From: Cupriavidus taiwanensis
Lineage (GTDB): Bacteria; Pseudomonadota; Gammaproteobacteria; Burkholderiales; Burkholderiaceae
Length of the DNA: 64,000 bases
Assembly (NCBI RefSeq): GCF_900250115.1
Contig: NZ_LT984805.1
Location: 504,181 to 568,180, forward strand
Direction of reading: 5' to 3'
The notes beneath the pieces are model-generated. The model did not search any database. It saw nothing but the letters and a program-made list of their open reading frames with translations, and was not told the DNA's origin. Numbering within the stretch: the first letter of the stretch is position 1; every line of letters begins with the position of its first letter. The translations under genes and the position numbers were made by a program. Positions 1-9,541 of the stretch are shown piece by piece.

Positions 1-591
1 TTGCGACCGCTGCCGCCGCGGCGCTACGAAGTTGCAACGTTCAAACAATGCCGCGTCAACGTCGACTACCACGTCGAGATCGACGGTCACTACTACAGCG
101 TGCCGCATGCCCTGGTGCGAAAGGCGGTCGAGGCTCGCGTAACCCGCCACACCATCGAGATCCTGTACGGTGGCAAACGGGTGGCGCTGCACGCGCGCAA
201 TACCCGCAAGGGCAGCCACAGCACGGTCAAGGAACACATGCCGGTGGCCCACCGCGCGCACCTCGAATGGACGCCCGGCCGGCTGCTCAACTGGGCAGCC
301 TCGATTGGGCCCAACGTCGCCGTCATCGTCGAATACCAGCTCACCCACAAGAGCCATCCCGAGATGGGCTATCGCGCCTGCCTGGGTCTGCTGAGTCTGG
401 CCAAGAAGTACAGCAAGGAGCGGCTCGAAGCCGCTTGCGCTCGCGCCGTCGCCATTGGCTCGCTCACGCGTAAGTCTGTGGTCTCCATCCTTGAAAACCA
501 TCTGGACCGGCAAGCCACTCTGCCGGTATCGCAAACCGAGTGGCATTCCCCCATGCACGACAACGTGCGCGGACCCGACTACTACCATTAG
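1..591 (+). CDS. istA: IS21-family transposase IstA, C-terminal part
   Basis: The reading frame enters from the left edge of the window and stops at the TAG at 589-591, so only the last ~196 residues are visible. The beta-rich Mu-transposase-type C-terminal region ([19 protein letters not shown]) and the closing GPDYYH are typical of IstA. The istB gene follows 7 nt later, the normal istAB order. IstA is the DDE transposase that cuts and joins the element ends; its catalytic core lies outside the window. Confidence 0.9.
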   Translation: MRPLPPRRYEVATFKQCRVNVDYHVEIDGHYYSVPHALVRKAVEARVTRHTIEILYGGKRVALHARNTRKGSHSTVKEHMPVAHRAHLEWTPGRLLNWAASIGPNVAVIVEYQLTHKSHPEMGYRACLGLLSLAKKYSKERLEAACARAVAIGSLTRKSVVSILENHLDRQATLPVSQTEWHSPMHDNVRGPDYYH

Positions 592-598
592 GAAAACT

Positions 599-1354
599 AT
601 GCTGATGCAACACACCGTCGGCCAGCTCAAGGCCCTCAAGCTCGACGGGATGGCGCGGGCCTTCGAGGAACAGTCTGCCCTGACCGCCAGTTCCAGCCTG
701 CCGTTCGAAGAACGCTTCTCCATGCTGGTCGACCGGGAGATTGCTTGGCGCGACACCAGGCGCCTGGAGCGGCTGCTGCGCTCGGCCAAGCTCAAGCACA
801 CCCAGGCATGCCTCGAGGATGTGGTCTATGACGGCAGTCGCGGCCTTGATCAGCGGCTGGTCGCTACCCTGGCCAGTTGCGACTGGATCCGCAACGCTCA
901 GAGCCTCATCCTGACCGGGGCGACCGGTGCCGGCAAGTCCTGGTTGGCCTGTGCGTTTGCTCAGCAGGCCTGTCGACAGGGATTCTCTGCTCTCTATCTG
1001 CGGGTGCCTCGACTGTTCGAGGAACTGCAGATCGCCCACGGCGACGGGAGCTTTACGCGCCGCCTGGCGCAACTCGCACGCATCGATGTTCTGGTGCTGG
1101 ACGACTGGGGCCTACAGGAGCCTTCTGAAAGCGCTCGCGGCGATCTGCTGGAAGTTCTGGACGACCGCGTCGGTACCCGCTCGACCATCGTGACAAGCCA
1201 GCTCCCGATCGAGCATTGGCACCAGTGGTTGAATGATCCGACGCTGGCTGACGCCATCCTGGACCGGCTGGTCCACCAGGCGCACAAGGTGGCGCTCAAA
1301 GGCGAATCCATGCGCAAGCGCACGGCAACCGACGCCAAGAAACGGGCATCGTGA
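599..1354 (+). CDS. istB: IS21-family helper ATPase IstB
   Basis: AAA+ ATPase of about 251 aa that assists IstA in target capture. It starts at ATG 599, just after the istA stop. A Walker A motif ([11 protein letters not shown]) lies near residue 107 and a Walker B-like VLVLDDWG near residue 166. [13 protein letters not shown] and the C-terminal [21 protein letters not shown] are diagnostic of IstB. The frame is open and normal in length, so this half of the IS looks intact. Confidence 0.93.
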   Translation: MLMQHTVGQLKALKLDGMARAFEEQSALTASSSLPFEERFSMLVDREIAWRDTRRLERLLRSAKLKHTQACLEDVVYDGSRGLDQRLVATLASCDWIRNAQSLILTGATGAGKSWLACAFAQQACRQGFSALYLRVPRLFEELQIAHGDGSFTRRLAQLARIDVLVLDDWGLQEPSESARGDLLEVLDDRVGTRSTIVTSQLPIEHWHQWLNDPTLADAILDRLVHQAHKVALKGESMRKRTATDAKKRAS

Positions 1355-1400
1355 TCACCTACGCTACAATCTCCTGACCGCGCAGTACCACCTTCCTTCC

Positions 1401-1444
1401 CTGATCACGTTCGCCGAAACCGCTGATCACCTTCACCGAAATCC
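1401..1444. repeat. Tandem 22-bp repeats at IS21 right end
   Basis: Two adjacent 22-bp units (1401-1422 and 1423-1444) share CTGATCAC, TTC and CCGAAA. Multiple short direct repeats inside the ends are usual transposase-binding sites in IS21-family elements. The element therefore ends shortly after 1445, directly upstream of the hoxK remnant, and probably removed the native hox promoter. Confidence 0.6.
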
Positions 1445-1465
1445 GCAACTCTGGATACTTGAAGG

Positions 1466-2457
1466 ATGGAAACCTGCTATGAGGTCATGCGACGACAAGG
1501 CATTTCGCGACGCACCTTCCTCAAGTATTGTATTGCTCGCTCACGGCCACCTCGCTCGGGTGGGCCCCGACGTTCGGGCCGCAGATCGCACACGCCATGG
1601 AGACCAAACCGCGCACGCCGATGCTGTGGCTGCATGGGCTGGAATGCACTTGTTGTTCGGAGTCGTTCACTATCCTCGAGGAGGTCATTGTTAAGTAGAA
1701 GGGCAACTACATCCTAGCGGTGGAAGGCAACCGTCCGCTGAACCAGGTGGGCATGAGTTGCATCATCGGCGGGCGCCCCTTCATCGACCAGCTCAAGCAT
1801 GTGGCCAAGGACGCCAAGGCCGTCATCTCCTGGGGCTCCTGCGCATCATGGGGCTGCGTGCAGGCCGCCAAGCCGAACCCGACGCAGGCCACGCCGGTGC
1901 ACAAGGTGATCACGGACAAGCCCATCATCAAGGTGCCCGGCTGCCCGCCGATCGCCGAGGCGATGATTGGCGTGATCACTTACATGCTGACCTTTGACCG
2001 TATCCCTGAGCTGGACCGCCAGGGCCGGCCGAAGATGTTCTACAGCCAGCGTATCCACGACAAGTGCTACCGCCGCCCACACTTCGATGCCGGCCAGTTC
2101 GTCGAGGCCTAGTACGACGAATCCGCGCGCAAGGGCTATTGTCTCTACAAGGTCGGTTGCAAGGGTCCGACCACCTACAACGCCTGCTCGACGACGCGAT
2201 GGAACGAGGGCACGAGCTTCCCGATCCAGGCCGGCCACGGCTGCATCGGCTGCTCGGAAGATGGCTTTTGGGACAAGGGCTCGTTCTACGACCGCCTCAC
2301 CAACATCCACCAGTTCGGCATCGAGGCCAACGCCGACAAGGTCGGCGGCGCGGCGGCCGGAGTGGTCGGCGCTGCCGTGGCAGCCCACGCGGCCGTGTCG
2401 GCCATCAAGCGTACGGCTCAGAAGAAGAACCAAGGCACCAGCGGCGCCGAGCATTGA
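1466..2457 (+). pseudogene. hoxK: Decayed membrane-bound [NiFe]-hydrogenase small subunit (hoxK)
   Basis: The first ~22 residues hold a Tat signal with SRRTFLK. The frame then breaks, but shifted frames still encode the linker with [15 protein letters not shown], the proximal cluster cysteines. A segment of roughly 35 residues expected next is missing. From 1720 the frame resumes ([10 protein letters not shown]) through [14 protein letters not shown] and [18 protein letters not shown] to the normal C-terminus. In-frame stops at about 1695 and 2110 (probably Trp to TAG) confirm inactivation. The functional protein is the Fe-S electron-transfer subunit of a periplasm-facing hydrogenase. An IS21 lies immediately upstream and a hoxG stub follows. 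Confidence 0.93.
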
Positions 2458-2495
2458 GCCGCGCTGACCAGATTCAAGAGAGACAAGGACGTCTC

Positions 2496-2612
2496 ATGAC
2501 TGCCCATTCCACCCAAGGATTCAACCTTGACAACAGCGGGCGACGCGTGGTCGTCGACCCGGTGACTCGGATCGAGGGTCACATGCGCTGTGAGGTCAAT
2601 CTCGACGCCAAC
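2496..2612 (+). pseudogene. hoxG: Truncated [NiFe]-hydrogenase large subunit 5' end (hoxG)
   Basis: ATG at 2496 lies 38 nt after the hoxK stop, preceded by AGAGAGACAAGGA as a possible ribosome-binding site. About 39 residues match the HoxG N-terminus, including [17 protein letters not shown]. Homology then stops abruptly and the frame runs into unrelated sequence to a stop at 2679-2681. Both active-site CxxC motifs, and therefore Ni-Fe binding, are absent. This is a deletion remnant of the hoxKG operon. Confidence 0.88.
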
Positions 2613-3129
2613 CTGTCGGCGGCCAAGTACTCGCCCTGCTCGCCGGCGTCATTGACACGGCGCTTGACGCTCAACTCATGATGCGCCGGGTGACCCCAGC
2701 GGGCTAGCGTACCTGCGCGCGGCACGCAGTGGTAATCTGTGTCGCCTTCGGCCGTCAGCGATGCTCGTCGGCAAGCACCGAGAGCCCCAGGCCAACGTGG
2801 CTGAAGTAGCGGCGATTGAACATTGCCGCCAACGAGTGTTGGGTCGGCGCGACTGGCAAGGAAGCAGGCGTTGCCGTGGAACTGGGACGCCAGCGGCTTC
2901 ACAGTGTGGCGCCCGGAGCAGCGCGCTCACAAAATGTGCTCTCCAGACGGATATTTGCGTATGCTACCTTCGCGGACAACCATGTTAGTCATGGAGGGAC
3001 GCGCCAGTCTGCGTGGGGCCGTCGCTTGGGCCGCGAGGGTGATCGCGGCCGCAGACGAGCAGCTCAGGGATGAGATTTTGGGGGGCAGTAGCACTGTCGG
3101 CGGGCGGCGAGATCGGCTGAATCACCGGC

Positions 3130-3588
3130 TTGGGTCTGCTTGCAGAGTTGACGGAGGCAATTGGCTACATCCAACGAGACGATGACTTCAAGCTCATCGG
3201 CCGCGCAGCCGAGCGCTGGCAGCGGACCATGGTGGGCGACTGGTCGATCGGGCGCCGACGCGGCGAATGGCAGAGGCAGCCGCCGCTGGATGAGACGCTT
3301 CGCGAACGCCTACGACAACTGCTGGACGCGCCAGCCCCTGAGCGCAAGGCGCAGGAGCAACTCGAAATATTGACGAAACCACTTGATGGCGATCAGTCTT
3401 TTCCGCAAGTGCGCGAATGACTGAATCGCAAGCGATCCGACGCGTTCAGCCGCGTGGGGGACGGCACGTCGGCCGAAGAGATTACCCGGCGGCTACTGGT
3501 GCGTGGCACGCCAACAGCCTTTGCCCCGGCGCTAGCTGTACTGGTCATGCAACGCAACCTTGAAGGGAGAGGGCACATCCGACGATGA
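3130..3588 (+). pseudogene. Unidentified degraded ORF
   Basis: A 96-residue open stretch beginning LAELTEAIGYIQRDD, then a TGA at 3418-3420. The same frame continues with protein-like sequence (RSDAFSRVGDGTSAEEITRRLL) to a stop at 3586-3588. This suggests one gene of about 150 aa or more with a nonsense mutation. I do not recognise the family. The stretch from 2682 to 3130 shows no convincing gene and may hold more debris from the deletion that removed hoxG. Confidence 0.3.
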
Positions 3589-3590
3589 AC

Positions 3591-4061
3591 CTAACGCTGC
3601 AACGGTAGGGGCAGTGCGGTCTTATAACGAACCTGCTTGAGCGCGAAGCTAGAGCGAATTTTCTCGATTCCTGGAATCGGCGTAAGTTGTTCCAGGATGA
3701 ATCTCTCCAAGGCAGCCATGTCGGCCACTGCTACCCGAATCAAATAATCGCTATCGCCTGTCATTAAATAGCACTCCATCACTTCGTCGTATTCGGCGAT
3801 GCGGCGTTCGAACTCTGTCAAGGAGTCCTTACTTTGGTATTTCAAGTTAATTGAGATAAAGACATTCAGCCCTAGGCCTAGAGCGGAAGCACTGACAAGT
3901 GCGACATAGCGCCGTATTACGCCGGCACTCGCGAGGGCTTTGACCCGAGCAAGACACGGCGACGGAGAAAGATGAACGCGGCGCGCTAGTTCAACGTTCG
4001 TTAGAGCGCTGTTCTGCTGGAGTTCATCGAGAATTCGCAGATCTGTTGTGTCGAGATTCAT
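3591..4061 (-). CDS. Lrp/AsnC-family transcriptional regulator
   Basis: Complete 156-aa protein starting at ATG 4061. An N-terminal winged helix (residues ~3-60: [15 protein letters not shown], then [19 protein letters not shown]) is followed by the RAM/ACT effector domain ([16 protein letters not shown] around residues 95-110). Such proteins usually form octamers and regulate amino-acid metabolism or transport in response to an amino acid. No native target gene is adjacent. Its first ~57 codons and upstream DNA are repeated in inverted orientation near 37.4-37.9 kb. Confidence 0.92.
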   Translation of the reverse strand: MNLDTTDLRILDELQQNSALTNVELARRVHLSPSPCLARVKALASAGVIRRYVALVSASALGLGLNVFISINLKYQSKDSLTEFERRIAEYDEVMECYLMTGDSDYLIRVAVADMAALERFILEQLTPIPGIEKIRSSFALKQVRYKTALPLPLQR

Positions 4062-4371
4062 TGATGCCTACACAATATTTTCGCCCCGCATTGTCCAGTC
4101 CCAGCCAATCTCCACGCCGGCGTAAGCTGATATCAGACGCCGACAATTGCGACGACGCCAACATCGATTCGCTTGGACAGACTCAACGCGTTGAACTACC
4201 AGGCACGCTCGGGGTACAACCGGTGGATACGTCCGACGAGTTTCCAGCCTAGCAAAATGCCGACCATGGCTGGCAATGTGGATCTTGTAATGGCGGTTTC
4301 GCCGACTGATGCTGGCGCCGGTTCGTGTTCCACAACCTGCACATATTGATGCTTGGTGGGGAGTTGGAAAC
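3882..4371. repeat. Copy 1 of long inverted duplication (lrp 5' region)
   Basis: The lrp 5' coding region and its upstream DNA match 37411-37873 in opposite orientation. Differences seen are a short gap near 4220-4235, a change in the codon after ARV, and a few scattered substitutions. Copy 2 is cut by the left end of an IS21 element at 37874. With IS5 and IS21 copies flanking copy 2, transposition or IS-mediated rearrangement explains it best. Confidence 0.85.
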
Positions 4372-4409
4372 CGACGATGGAATTGATTTCAATCACAAAG
4401 GAGAAGATC

Positions 4410-4706
4410 ATGGACTCGGCCTCAAACATCTTTAGTCCACCGGATAGAACGCTCCTCTGTGTCCGCAAGGTGATATACGTCAACAACACGCCTATCATGT
4501 ACGGCCGCGCATTTCTCCCCTCCGGGGTGTCCGATGGGATCGTTGAAGAATTGAGTGATCGCTTTATTATTGACGCACTCCGGCGACATAAGGACAACAT
4601 CAGGGATATTTCGCTCTTATCGATGCAGCGCCCGCCTCACACGAAGCATGTCAAGTATTTTCGATTCCCACTGCCTACCCAACATTGCGCCGCCTCTACA
4701 GCCTGA
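4410..4706 (+). CDS. Small protein with weak UTRA/chorismate-lyase-like segment
   Basis: 98-aa protein with a strong ribosome-binding site (AAAGGAGA) 6 nt before ATG 4410, which favours this start over the upstream in-frame ATG at 4353. The stretch VRKVIYVNNTPIMYGRAFLP resembles the strand-turn-strand of UTRA/chorismate-lyase folds (ligand-binding domains of GntR regulators), but the protein is too short for a full domain. It may be a truncated remnant. It is not long enough to assign a function. Divergent from lrp, with about 350 bp between them. Confidence 0.45.
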   Translation: MDSASNIFSPPDRTLLCVRKVIYVNNTPIMYGRAFLPSGVSDGIVEELSDRFIIDALRRHKDNIRDISLLSMQRPPHTKHVKYFRFPLPTQHCAASTA

Positions 4707-5158
4707 AAGCGAATAGTCCTACAACGTCAGTTATTGGCGTGGTCGAATCCCCGTTCGATCGACTAGCTTGCTCTGCGAGCTTTGAAGCGACCTACTAAAT
4801 CATGTCGCGTCGACCCTCGTCGTGATCCGCCTATTGGCTCCCACACATGCTCCATATTGGAGTTCAGGAAGAGCCGCCTCATCACCGCATTGCCCCAACA
4901 ATTTCCCTTCCGGCTGATGCTGAAAATCTCCTGATGCTACCTATGCATGGCTTAATATTCATCGCTCGCCTACCGGGCAGCTTAGACCGGTAGGCGCAAG
5001 CACAGAAGGCTGGGCAGATTGCAGATTTTCATCTACGGCTTTGGCGGGTGTCGCCAACCAAGCGATTTTTCGAGGTCATTGGCAACGGCCTGAATCTCTC
5101 GAGTGCTCCAATGGGCCAGGACAACCGCTCGACCCGTTCGTGACAGGAAGGTTACTTT
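4707..5158. other. Non-coding interval
   Basis: No convincing gene. Short minus-strand sequence near 5035-5150 (GRRLKVTFLSRTGRAVVLAHWS) reads like a fragment of an unknown protein next to the IS66 terminus. No IS66 left inverted repeat was recognised here. Confidence 0.4.
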
Positions 5159-6254
5159 CAAGCGGCGTCCAAGCGGATCTGTACAACCTTGTCCCATGGC
5201 ATTAGTTCGGCGACACGGGTGAAGTGGGAGGCGAGCAAATACGCCGCAGGTAAGCCTCCGAATCGAGATCATTCAGGTTGGCTAGAGCCACCGCCGAATA
5301 GACGGCGGCGCCGCGTTCGCTGCTACGTCCGTTGTCGACTGACTCAATGCGCAGCCCATCGGCTTCGCGGTATCGCTTTTGGACGATACCTTGCTCAGCG
5401 CCGAGCGTAGCCAGACCTCTCTGTGGTCGCCGTCCTGGCTCCTTCAAGACCTGGAGAGTGGTCTCGTCGCCGTAGATGATGTCGGAATCAAGCAGCGTGT
5501 CGCGAAGCAGGTTGATCACCGGCTGCACGGCCTGGCCCACGCGCACCATGCTGGCGGCGATGGTATTGGCCGAGATGCGCCGCCGAAGCGGCGCAGCAAT
5601 GCGGCTTGGCGATACAGGGGCATGCCTAACTGGTACTTGCCGGGGCAATCCAGGCCAGCGCCGACTCGGTGAACAGGCCACGGGGGATGATACGCGGCAG
5701 CGCCGGCGTGACCTTGATGCCCAGATCGCAGCACGGGCAGGCACGCTTGACGCGCTGGTGCTGGATGACACGGACCTGTTCCGGGAGCACGTCCAGTTGT
5801 TCGCTGATCTCAACGCCGATCTCGACCAGCGCGTGGCCATCGTGGGCACAGAAGTGTTCGGACTCCGGCAGGTCGTGACGCACCACTTCGCGTGGCAGCT
5901 TGGGACGAGGGACTTGCGACCACGCTTGTTGCGGGTGTGAGCGGCGATCTTCGTGCCGGGCACGTCTTCCTGTGCAGGCTGTGCGGTGGCGGTGAGTGCT
6001 TCGGCCTCGTTGAACAGCCCGAGTTGGCCCGTATCACGTGCTTCGCTCTTGGCACCGAACAATTCGCGCCGATAGGCACGCAGTCGTTCTTCTGCCAGCT
6101 CGCGTTCAGCTTTTACCAAGCGCAACTCACCCCGAAGTACATCACGTTCGAGGCGAAGCTGGCGCGCTGCGTCGCGTTCTGCGAGCAACTCCTCAAGTTC
6201 TTCAGCAGTGATCGTGACGTTGACGGGCATGGCCGGTTGGACCGACATGCCCAT
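5159..6254 (-). pseudogene. tnpC: IS66 transposase TnpC, frameshifted and internally deleted
   Basis: Begins near 6254 with the N-terminal coiled coil (LLAERDAARQLRLERDVLR) and RELFGAKSEA. A frameshift near 5880 moves the zinc-binding/linker part (IQHQRVKRACPCCDLGIKVT) to another frame. The central catalytic region is partly deleted: SIIYGDETTLQVL-type sequence is followed closely by the C-terminal DLDSEAYL, then LLASHFTRVAELMPWD ends at the TGA at 5159-5161. It cannot encode an active DDE transposase. Confidence 0.85.
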
Positions 6255-6262
6255 CCGAGAGT

Positions 6263-6616
6263 TCAACTCGTTCGCACGTAGATGCGTTGGGGATGCTTCC
6301 TGATGACTGCGATGTCGATGCCGTCCAGCAACCAATGCAACTAATCGACGGTGAGCGTGACGATATCGGTCGTGTCCGGCCACACGAAGCGATCCTCGGC
6401 TTCCAATCGCTTGAGGAATAACCAGAAACCAGCACCGTCCCAGCCGAGGATCTTGATACGGTCGCACCGTCGGTTGCCGAACACGTACAGCGAGTGGTCA
6501 AACGGGTTGAGCAACATCGCCTGCTCCACCAGAATCGACAGCCCGTTGATCCCCATCCGGAAGTCCACCGGCTCGCGATGCAGGAATACCTTCAGCCCGC
6601 TGTCGAACCGGAACAC
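6263..6616 (-). pseudogene. tnpB: IS66 accessory protein TnpB with nonsense codon
   Basis: Starts at ATG 6616 with MFRFDSGLKVFLHREPVDFR and contains RIKILGWDGAGFWLFLKRLE, the IS66 Orf2 signature. A TAG at 6341-6343 replaces the Gln codon of the normal VDQLHWLL. The same frame continues (LHWLLDGIDIAVIRKHPQR) to a stop at 6263-6265. TnpB is required for IS66 transposition, with unclear biochemistry. Confidence 0.85.
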
Positions 6617-6953
6617 GGCATCCTCCCCAGCATCTGGACAATCATCGTCAGTCCTGGGAGATCCGCCTGGCTCAGATCCAGTTCGACGCCATTGGGCAAT
6701 CGCACATCCAACGCGACGGCCATACAGGCGGAGGTTGGATCGACTGACGTCGCCTCTGAGATAGACTCAACGGCCACGAATGCTAAGGGTCGGTTCTCGG
6801 TCATTGTTCTCGTCTGCGTCTGTTGCACAGGCGCGCCGGGCCCCCTGGCCGCAGACAGGCCTCAACCAGTGCTCGCTTGCTGGCGTTGTCGTATCGCTTG
6901 CGACCCCTGCTGTTGCCGCTGACAACTTTCAGTTCCGGCGATGCTTCGCTCAT
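6592..6953 (-). pseudogene. tnpA: IS66 accessory protein TnpA, frameshifted
   Basis: The N-terminal part (MSEASPELKVVSGNSRGRKR, start 6953) contains an HTH-like segment that loses frame near 6830. The downstream frame holds the C-terminal part with DVRLPNGVELDLSQADLPGLT, typical of IS66 Orf1. It overlaps the tnpB start, as is normal for IS66. Confidence 0.75.
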
Positions 6954-7033
6954 CAATGTTCTCCTGAAGTAGGTGGAGAACATCATCACCATTCAGCATG
7001 CCATTTGATAGACGCCGATGAAAGACTGCTTAC

Positions 7034-8177
7034 GTTGTACTCGCCGGGCGAGCCGACGGAGGGCGCTTCGCCGGCCGTGCGACGCACGGCGAATCCCAGT
7101 CCGAATCCATAGCCGGCTCCGGGCAGATAGAGCGATCCAGGTGCGATCCCATTGGCCACGTGGTCCGCAGTCATGGACTCGATTGTCCGGGGGCTGAGGT
7201 AGCGCCGACCATCGAGTGAGCCGCCGTTGGCCAGCATCTGCGCAAAGCGGGCATAGTCTTGCGCCGTGGAAACGAGGCCGGCACCGCCCGACTCGAACTT
7301 CCGGGGCATGCGGGGATCAAACATGCGGAGTCCCGGCACGACCTCCTCGTCGTCGGAGAAGGGCTGGACAAGTTTGGCATGCTTAGCAGCCTCAGGGAAG
7401 GCCGAACCCAGTGTCCTTCATTCCCAGTGGGGCAAAGAGCCGCCTGCGCATGATGGTGCCCAAGGTTTGGCCTTCCACTACTTCCAGCACGCGGCCCAGG
7501 ACATCGGTGGAGAATCCATATTCCCAGGCCGTGCCTGGCTGATTCTGCAGCGGCAGCGCCGCTACCCGGTCTGCCAGTTCGGCATTCGTGAAGTCGCCGT
7601 GGAGTCCGATCTGTGCGGCCCGGTACAGGCGCTCGACCGCAGAATCGCCGAAGACGCCGTAGGTGATGCCCGAAGTATGCCGCAACAGGTCGTGCACGGT
7701 TATCGGCCGTAAGGTACCCACCGACTCCAGAGTCTTTGCGCCAGTGGCCGGGTCCTTCCGCTCGACACCGACCTTCATGGTGGCGAAGGCGAGAAGGAAC
7801 CGCGACAGCGGTGCATCGAGCTGCAGCTTGCCTTCCTCCACCAACATCATGGCGACAACCGAAGTCATGGGCTTGGTCATCGAGTAGATCCGGGAGATGC
7901 TGTCCTTGCTCATGGGCGTGCCATGCACCGGATCCTGCTGCCCCACAGCTTCGAAGTAGGCGACCTGGCCGTTCCGCACGATCAGCATCACTGCCCCTGG
8001 CACGCGTTTGGATTCCACCTGGGACTGCATCCAGTCGCCGACCGCGCCGAGCCGTCCCGCGGACATTCCGACCTCGGCTGCCGCCACTGGCGCGGGCAGG
8101 CGCGCGCAGGCTACTGTAGTGGACGCGAGAAGCGACAGCGCAACGCTGAGTCTTGCGAATGTTGGAAGAATGAGCAT
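7034..8177 (-). pseudogene. Secreted serine hydrolase (beta-lactamase/EstB fold), truncated and frameshifted
   Basis: From 8177 an N-terminal hydrophobic export signal leads to GVPGAVMLIVRNG-like sequence and the catalytic SxxK motif in RIYSMTKPMTS, then DLLRHTSGITYG and a Tyr motif in WEYGFSTDVLG. The frame breaks near 7395 after APLGMKDTGF and resumes as MPRKFESGGAGLVSTAQDYARF to GSPGEYN, where an IS66 end cuts the gene at 7034. The first codon abuts an IS5 target site, so the true 5' end may also be lost. The family includes class C beta-lactamases, D-Ala-D-Ala peptidases and family VIII esterases; the substrate is unknown. Confidence 0.85.
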
Positions 8178-8180
8178 TAG

Positions 8181-9507
8181 CAGGCCGCTGAAATACCTCC
8201 AGCGGACGTCAGCGCGACGACTGGCTGAAGCGTTGCTTTGAGGATCCCATCCAATCCCACATTCATGCGCGGCGCAGATACCTTCACGGAAAGCTTGTTC
8301 ACTATGCGGAGGCTGGAGGATTTCGTGCCGCAGTCCCATCCGCTGCGCTCGATCCGGACTATGGCCAACCAGGCGCTGGTGAAGATGGACCGGCTGTTCG
8401 CGCAGATGTACGAGGCCGATATCAAGGGTGGCCGCCCCAGTATCGCGCCGGAGAAGTTGCTGCGGGCCATGCTGCTGCAGGTGCTCTACAGCATTCGCTC
8501 TGAGCGCCAGCTCATGGAGCAGACGCAATACAACCTGCTGTTTCGCTGGTTCATCGGGCTGTCGATGGACGACTCAGTTTGGGTGCCCACGGTCTTCACC
8601 AAGAACCGCGAGCGACTGATCAAGCATGATGCGGTGATCCAGTTTTTCAACGAGGTGCTGGCCATCGCGCAGAAGAAGAACTGGCTGTCGGGTGAGCACT
8701 TCAGCGTGGACGGCACGCTGATACAGGCGTGGGCAGGCCACAAGAGCTTCGTGCGCAAGGATGGCGACGACCAAGACGATGACGCCGGCGGCAGCTTCAA
8801 AGGTCGCAAGCGCAGCAACGAGACACACGAATCCAAGACCGATCCCGATGCCAAGCTCTACCGCAAGGGCAAGACATCCAGTGAGCTGCGCTACATGGGT
8901 CATACCCTGAGCGACAACCGCCATGGCCTGGTGGTTAGCGCCATGGTGACCAAGGCGGACGGACACGCCGAGCGGGAGGCCGCAAAGGTCATGCTTAACG
9001 ATGCCAGGCAGGTGATTGAAGACCTGAATGTGGAAGTCACCGTGGGCGCGGACAAGGGCTATGACGCGCACGAGTTCATTGAGGCCTGCCTGGAAATGAA
9101 GGTGACGCCCCACGTGGCGCAGAACACATCGGGTCGTCGCTCGGCCGTTGCTGATGCCATTGCTTCCAGCGCCGGTTATGCCGTCTCGCAACAAAAGCGC
9201 AAGCTGATCGAACAGGGCTTCGGGTGGGTCAAGACCGTGGGGCGCATGCGTCAGGTGATGGTGCGCGGTCTGAAGAAAGTCGATCAGATGTTTGTGCTGA
9301 GCATGGCCGCCTACCACCTCGTGCGCATGCGCTCGCTGGGACAAATCCGTCCGCAGTTGCAGTAATCGCGCTAATGAGGCCGGAATGGGCGCCAAAACGC
9401 GGAAAAAGCCGAGGCAGTGACGTCCGGCTTCCGGATTGTGAAAAACAGCGCTCCCCGCCTTGCGGGGAAAAACTCATCGCTAGCGCGATGAGTACTTCAG
9501 CAGCCTG
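8181..9507 (+). mobile_element. IS5-family element, copy 1 (complete)
   Basis: 1327-bp element with inverted ends beginning CAGGCYGCTGAARTAC. The left flank is TTAG and the right flank TTAA, both fitting the IS5-type YTAR target but not an exact duplication. The two flanks are different broken genes (serine hydrolase on the left, IS3/IS4 debris on the right), so a rearrangement followed insertion. A complete copy (36052-37377), two truncated copies (24478-25128, 16970-17168) and one solo end (32579) occur in the window. Confidence 0.9.
8238..9365 (+). CDS. IS5-family transposase (copy 1)
   Basis: 375-aa transposase, or about 366 aa if the second Met (MRGADTF) is used. It has the N-terminal DUF772-type domain (GGRPSIAPEKLLRAMLLQVLYSIRSE), the first catalytic Asp in FSVDGTLIQAW, the second in VTVGADKGYDAHEF and the Glu in the C-terminal RKLIEQGFGWVKTVG. 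This is the only undamaged copy in the window and could in principle mobilise the others in trans. Confidence 0.93.
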   Translation: MRIPSNPTFMRGADTFTESLFTMRRLEDFVPQSHPLRSIRTMANQALVKMDRLFAQMYEADIKGGRPSIAPEKLLRAMLLQVLYSIRSERQLMEQTQYNLLFRWFIGLSMDDSVWVPTVFTKNRERLIKHDAVIQFFNEVLAIAQKKNWLSGEHFSVDGTLIQAWAGHKSFVRKDGDDQDDDAGGSFKGRKRSNETHESKTDPDAKLYRKGKTSSELRYMGHTLSDNRHGLVVSAMVTKADGHAEREAAKVMLNDARQVIEDLNVEVTVGADKGYDAHEFIEACLEMKVTPHVAQNTSGRRSAVADAIASSAGYAVSQQKRKLIEQGFGWVKTVGRMRQVMVRGLKKVDQMFVLSMAAYHLVRMRSLGQIRPQLQ

Positions 9508-9511
9508 TTAA

Positions 9512-9541
9512 CCGACTGTCCGAATTTCCGCCGCCACCTCT
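9512..9541. repeat. Orphan 30-bp terminus of IS3-type element
   Basis: These 30 bp are identical to 21961-21990, the outer right end of the IS3-family element at 20702-21990. One side abuts the interior of an IS4 transposase gene, the other an IS5 end at TTAA. In the intact IS3 the inner neighbour is TTAG, an IS5 target. It therefore looks like an IS3 inserted in IS4 whose body was later removed next to an IS5 insertion. Confidence 0.75.

Larger units (their letters stand above)
5159..7033 (-). mobile_element. Degenerate IS66-family element
   Basis: Minus-strand tnpA-tnpB-tnpC order, all three genes damaged. The 5' end carries the IS66-type terminus GTAAGC (read on the minus strand from 7033). 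It sits directly against the cut end of the serine hydrolase pseudogene, so the IS inserted into that gene. The other terminus after the tnpC stop was not identified, so the 5159 boundary is the end of the coding region. Confidence 0.8.

Noticed and set aside
2823..3185. Plus-strand 120-aa frame after hoxG
   Set aside because: Irregular composition, no ribosome-binding site or family match; probably chance in deletion-junction DNA.
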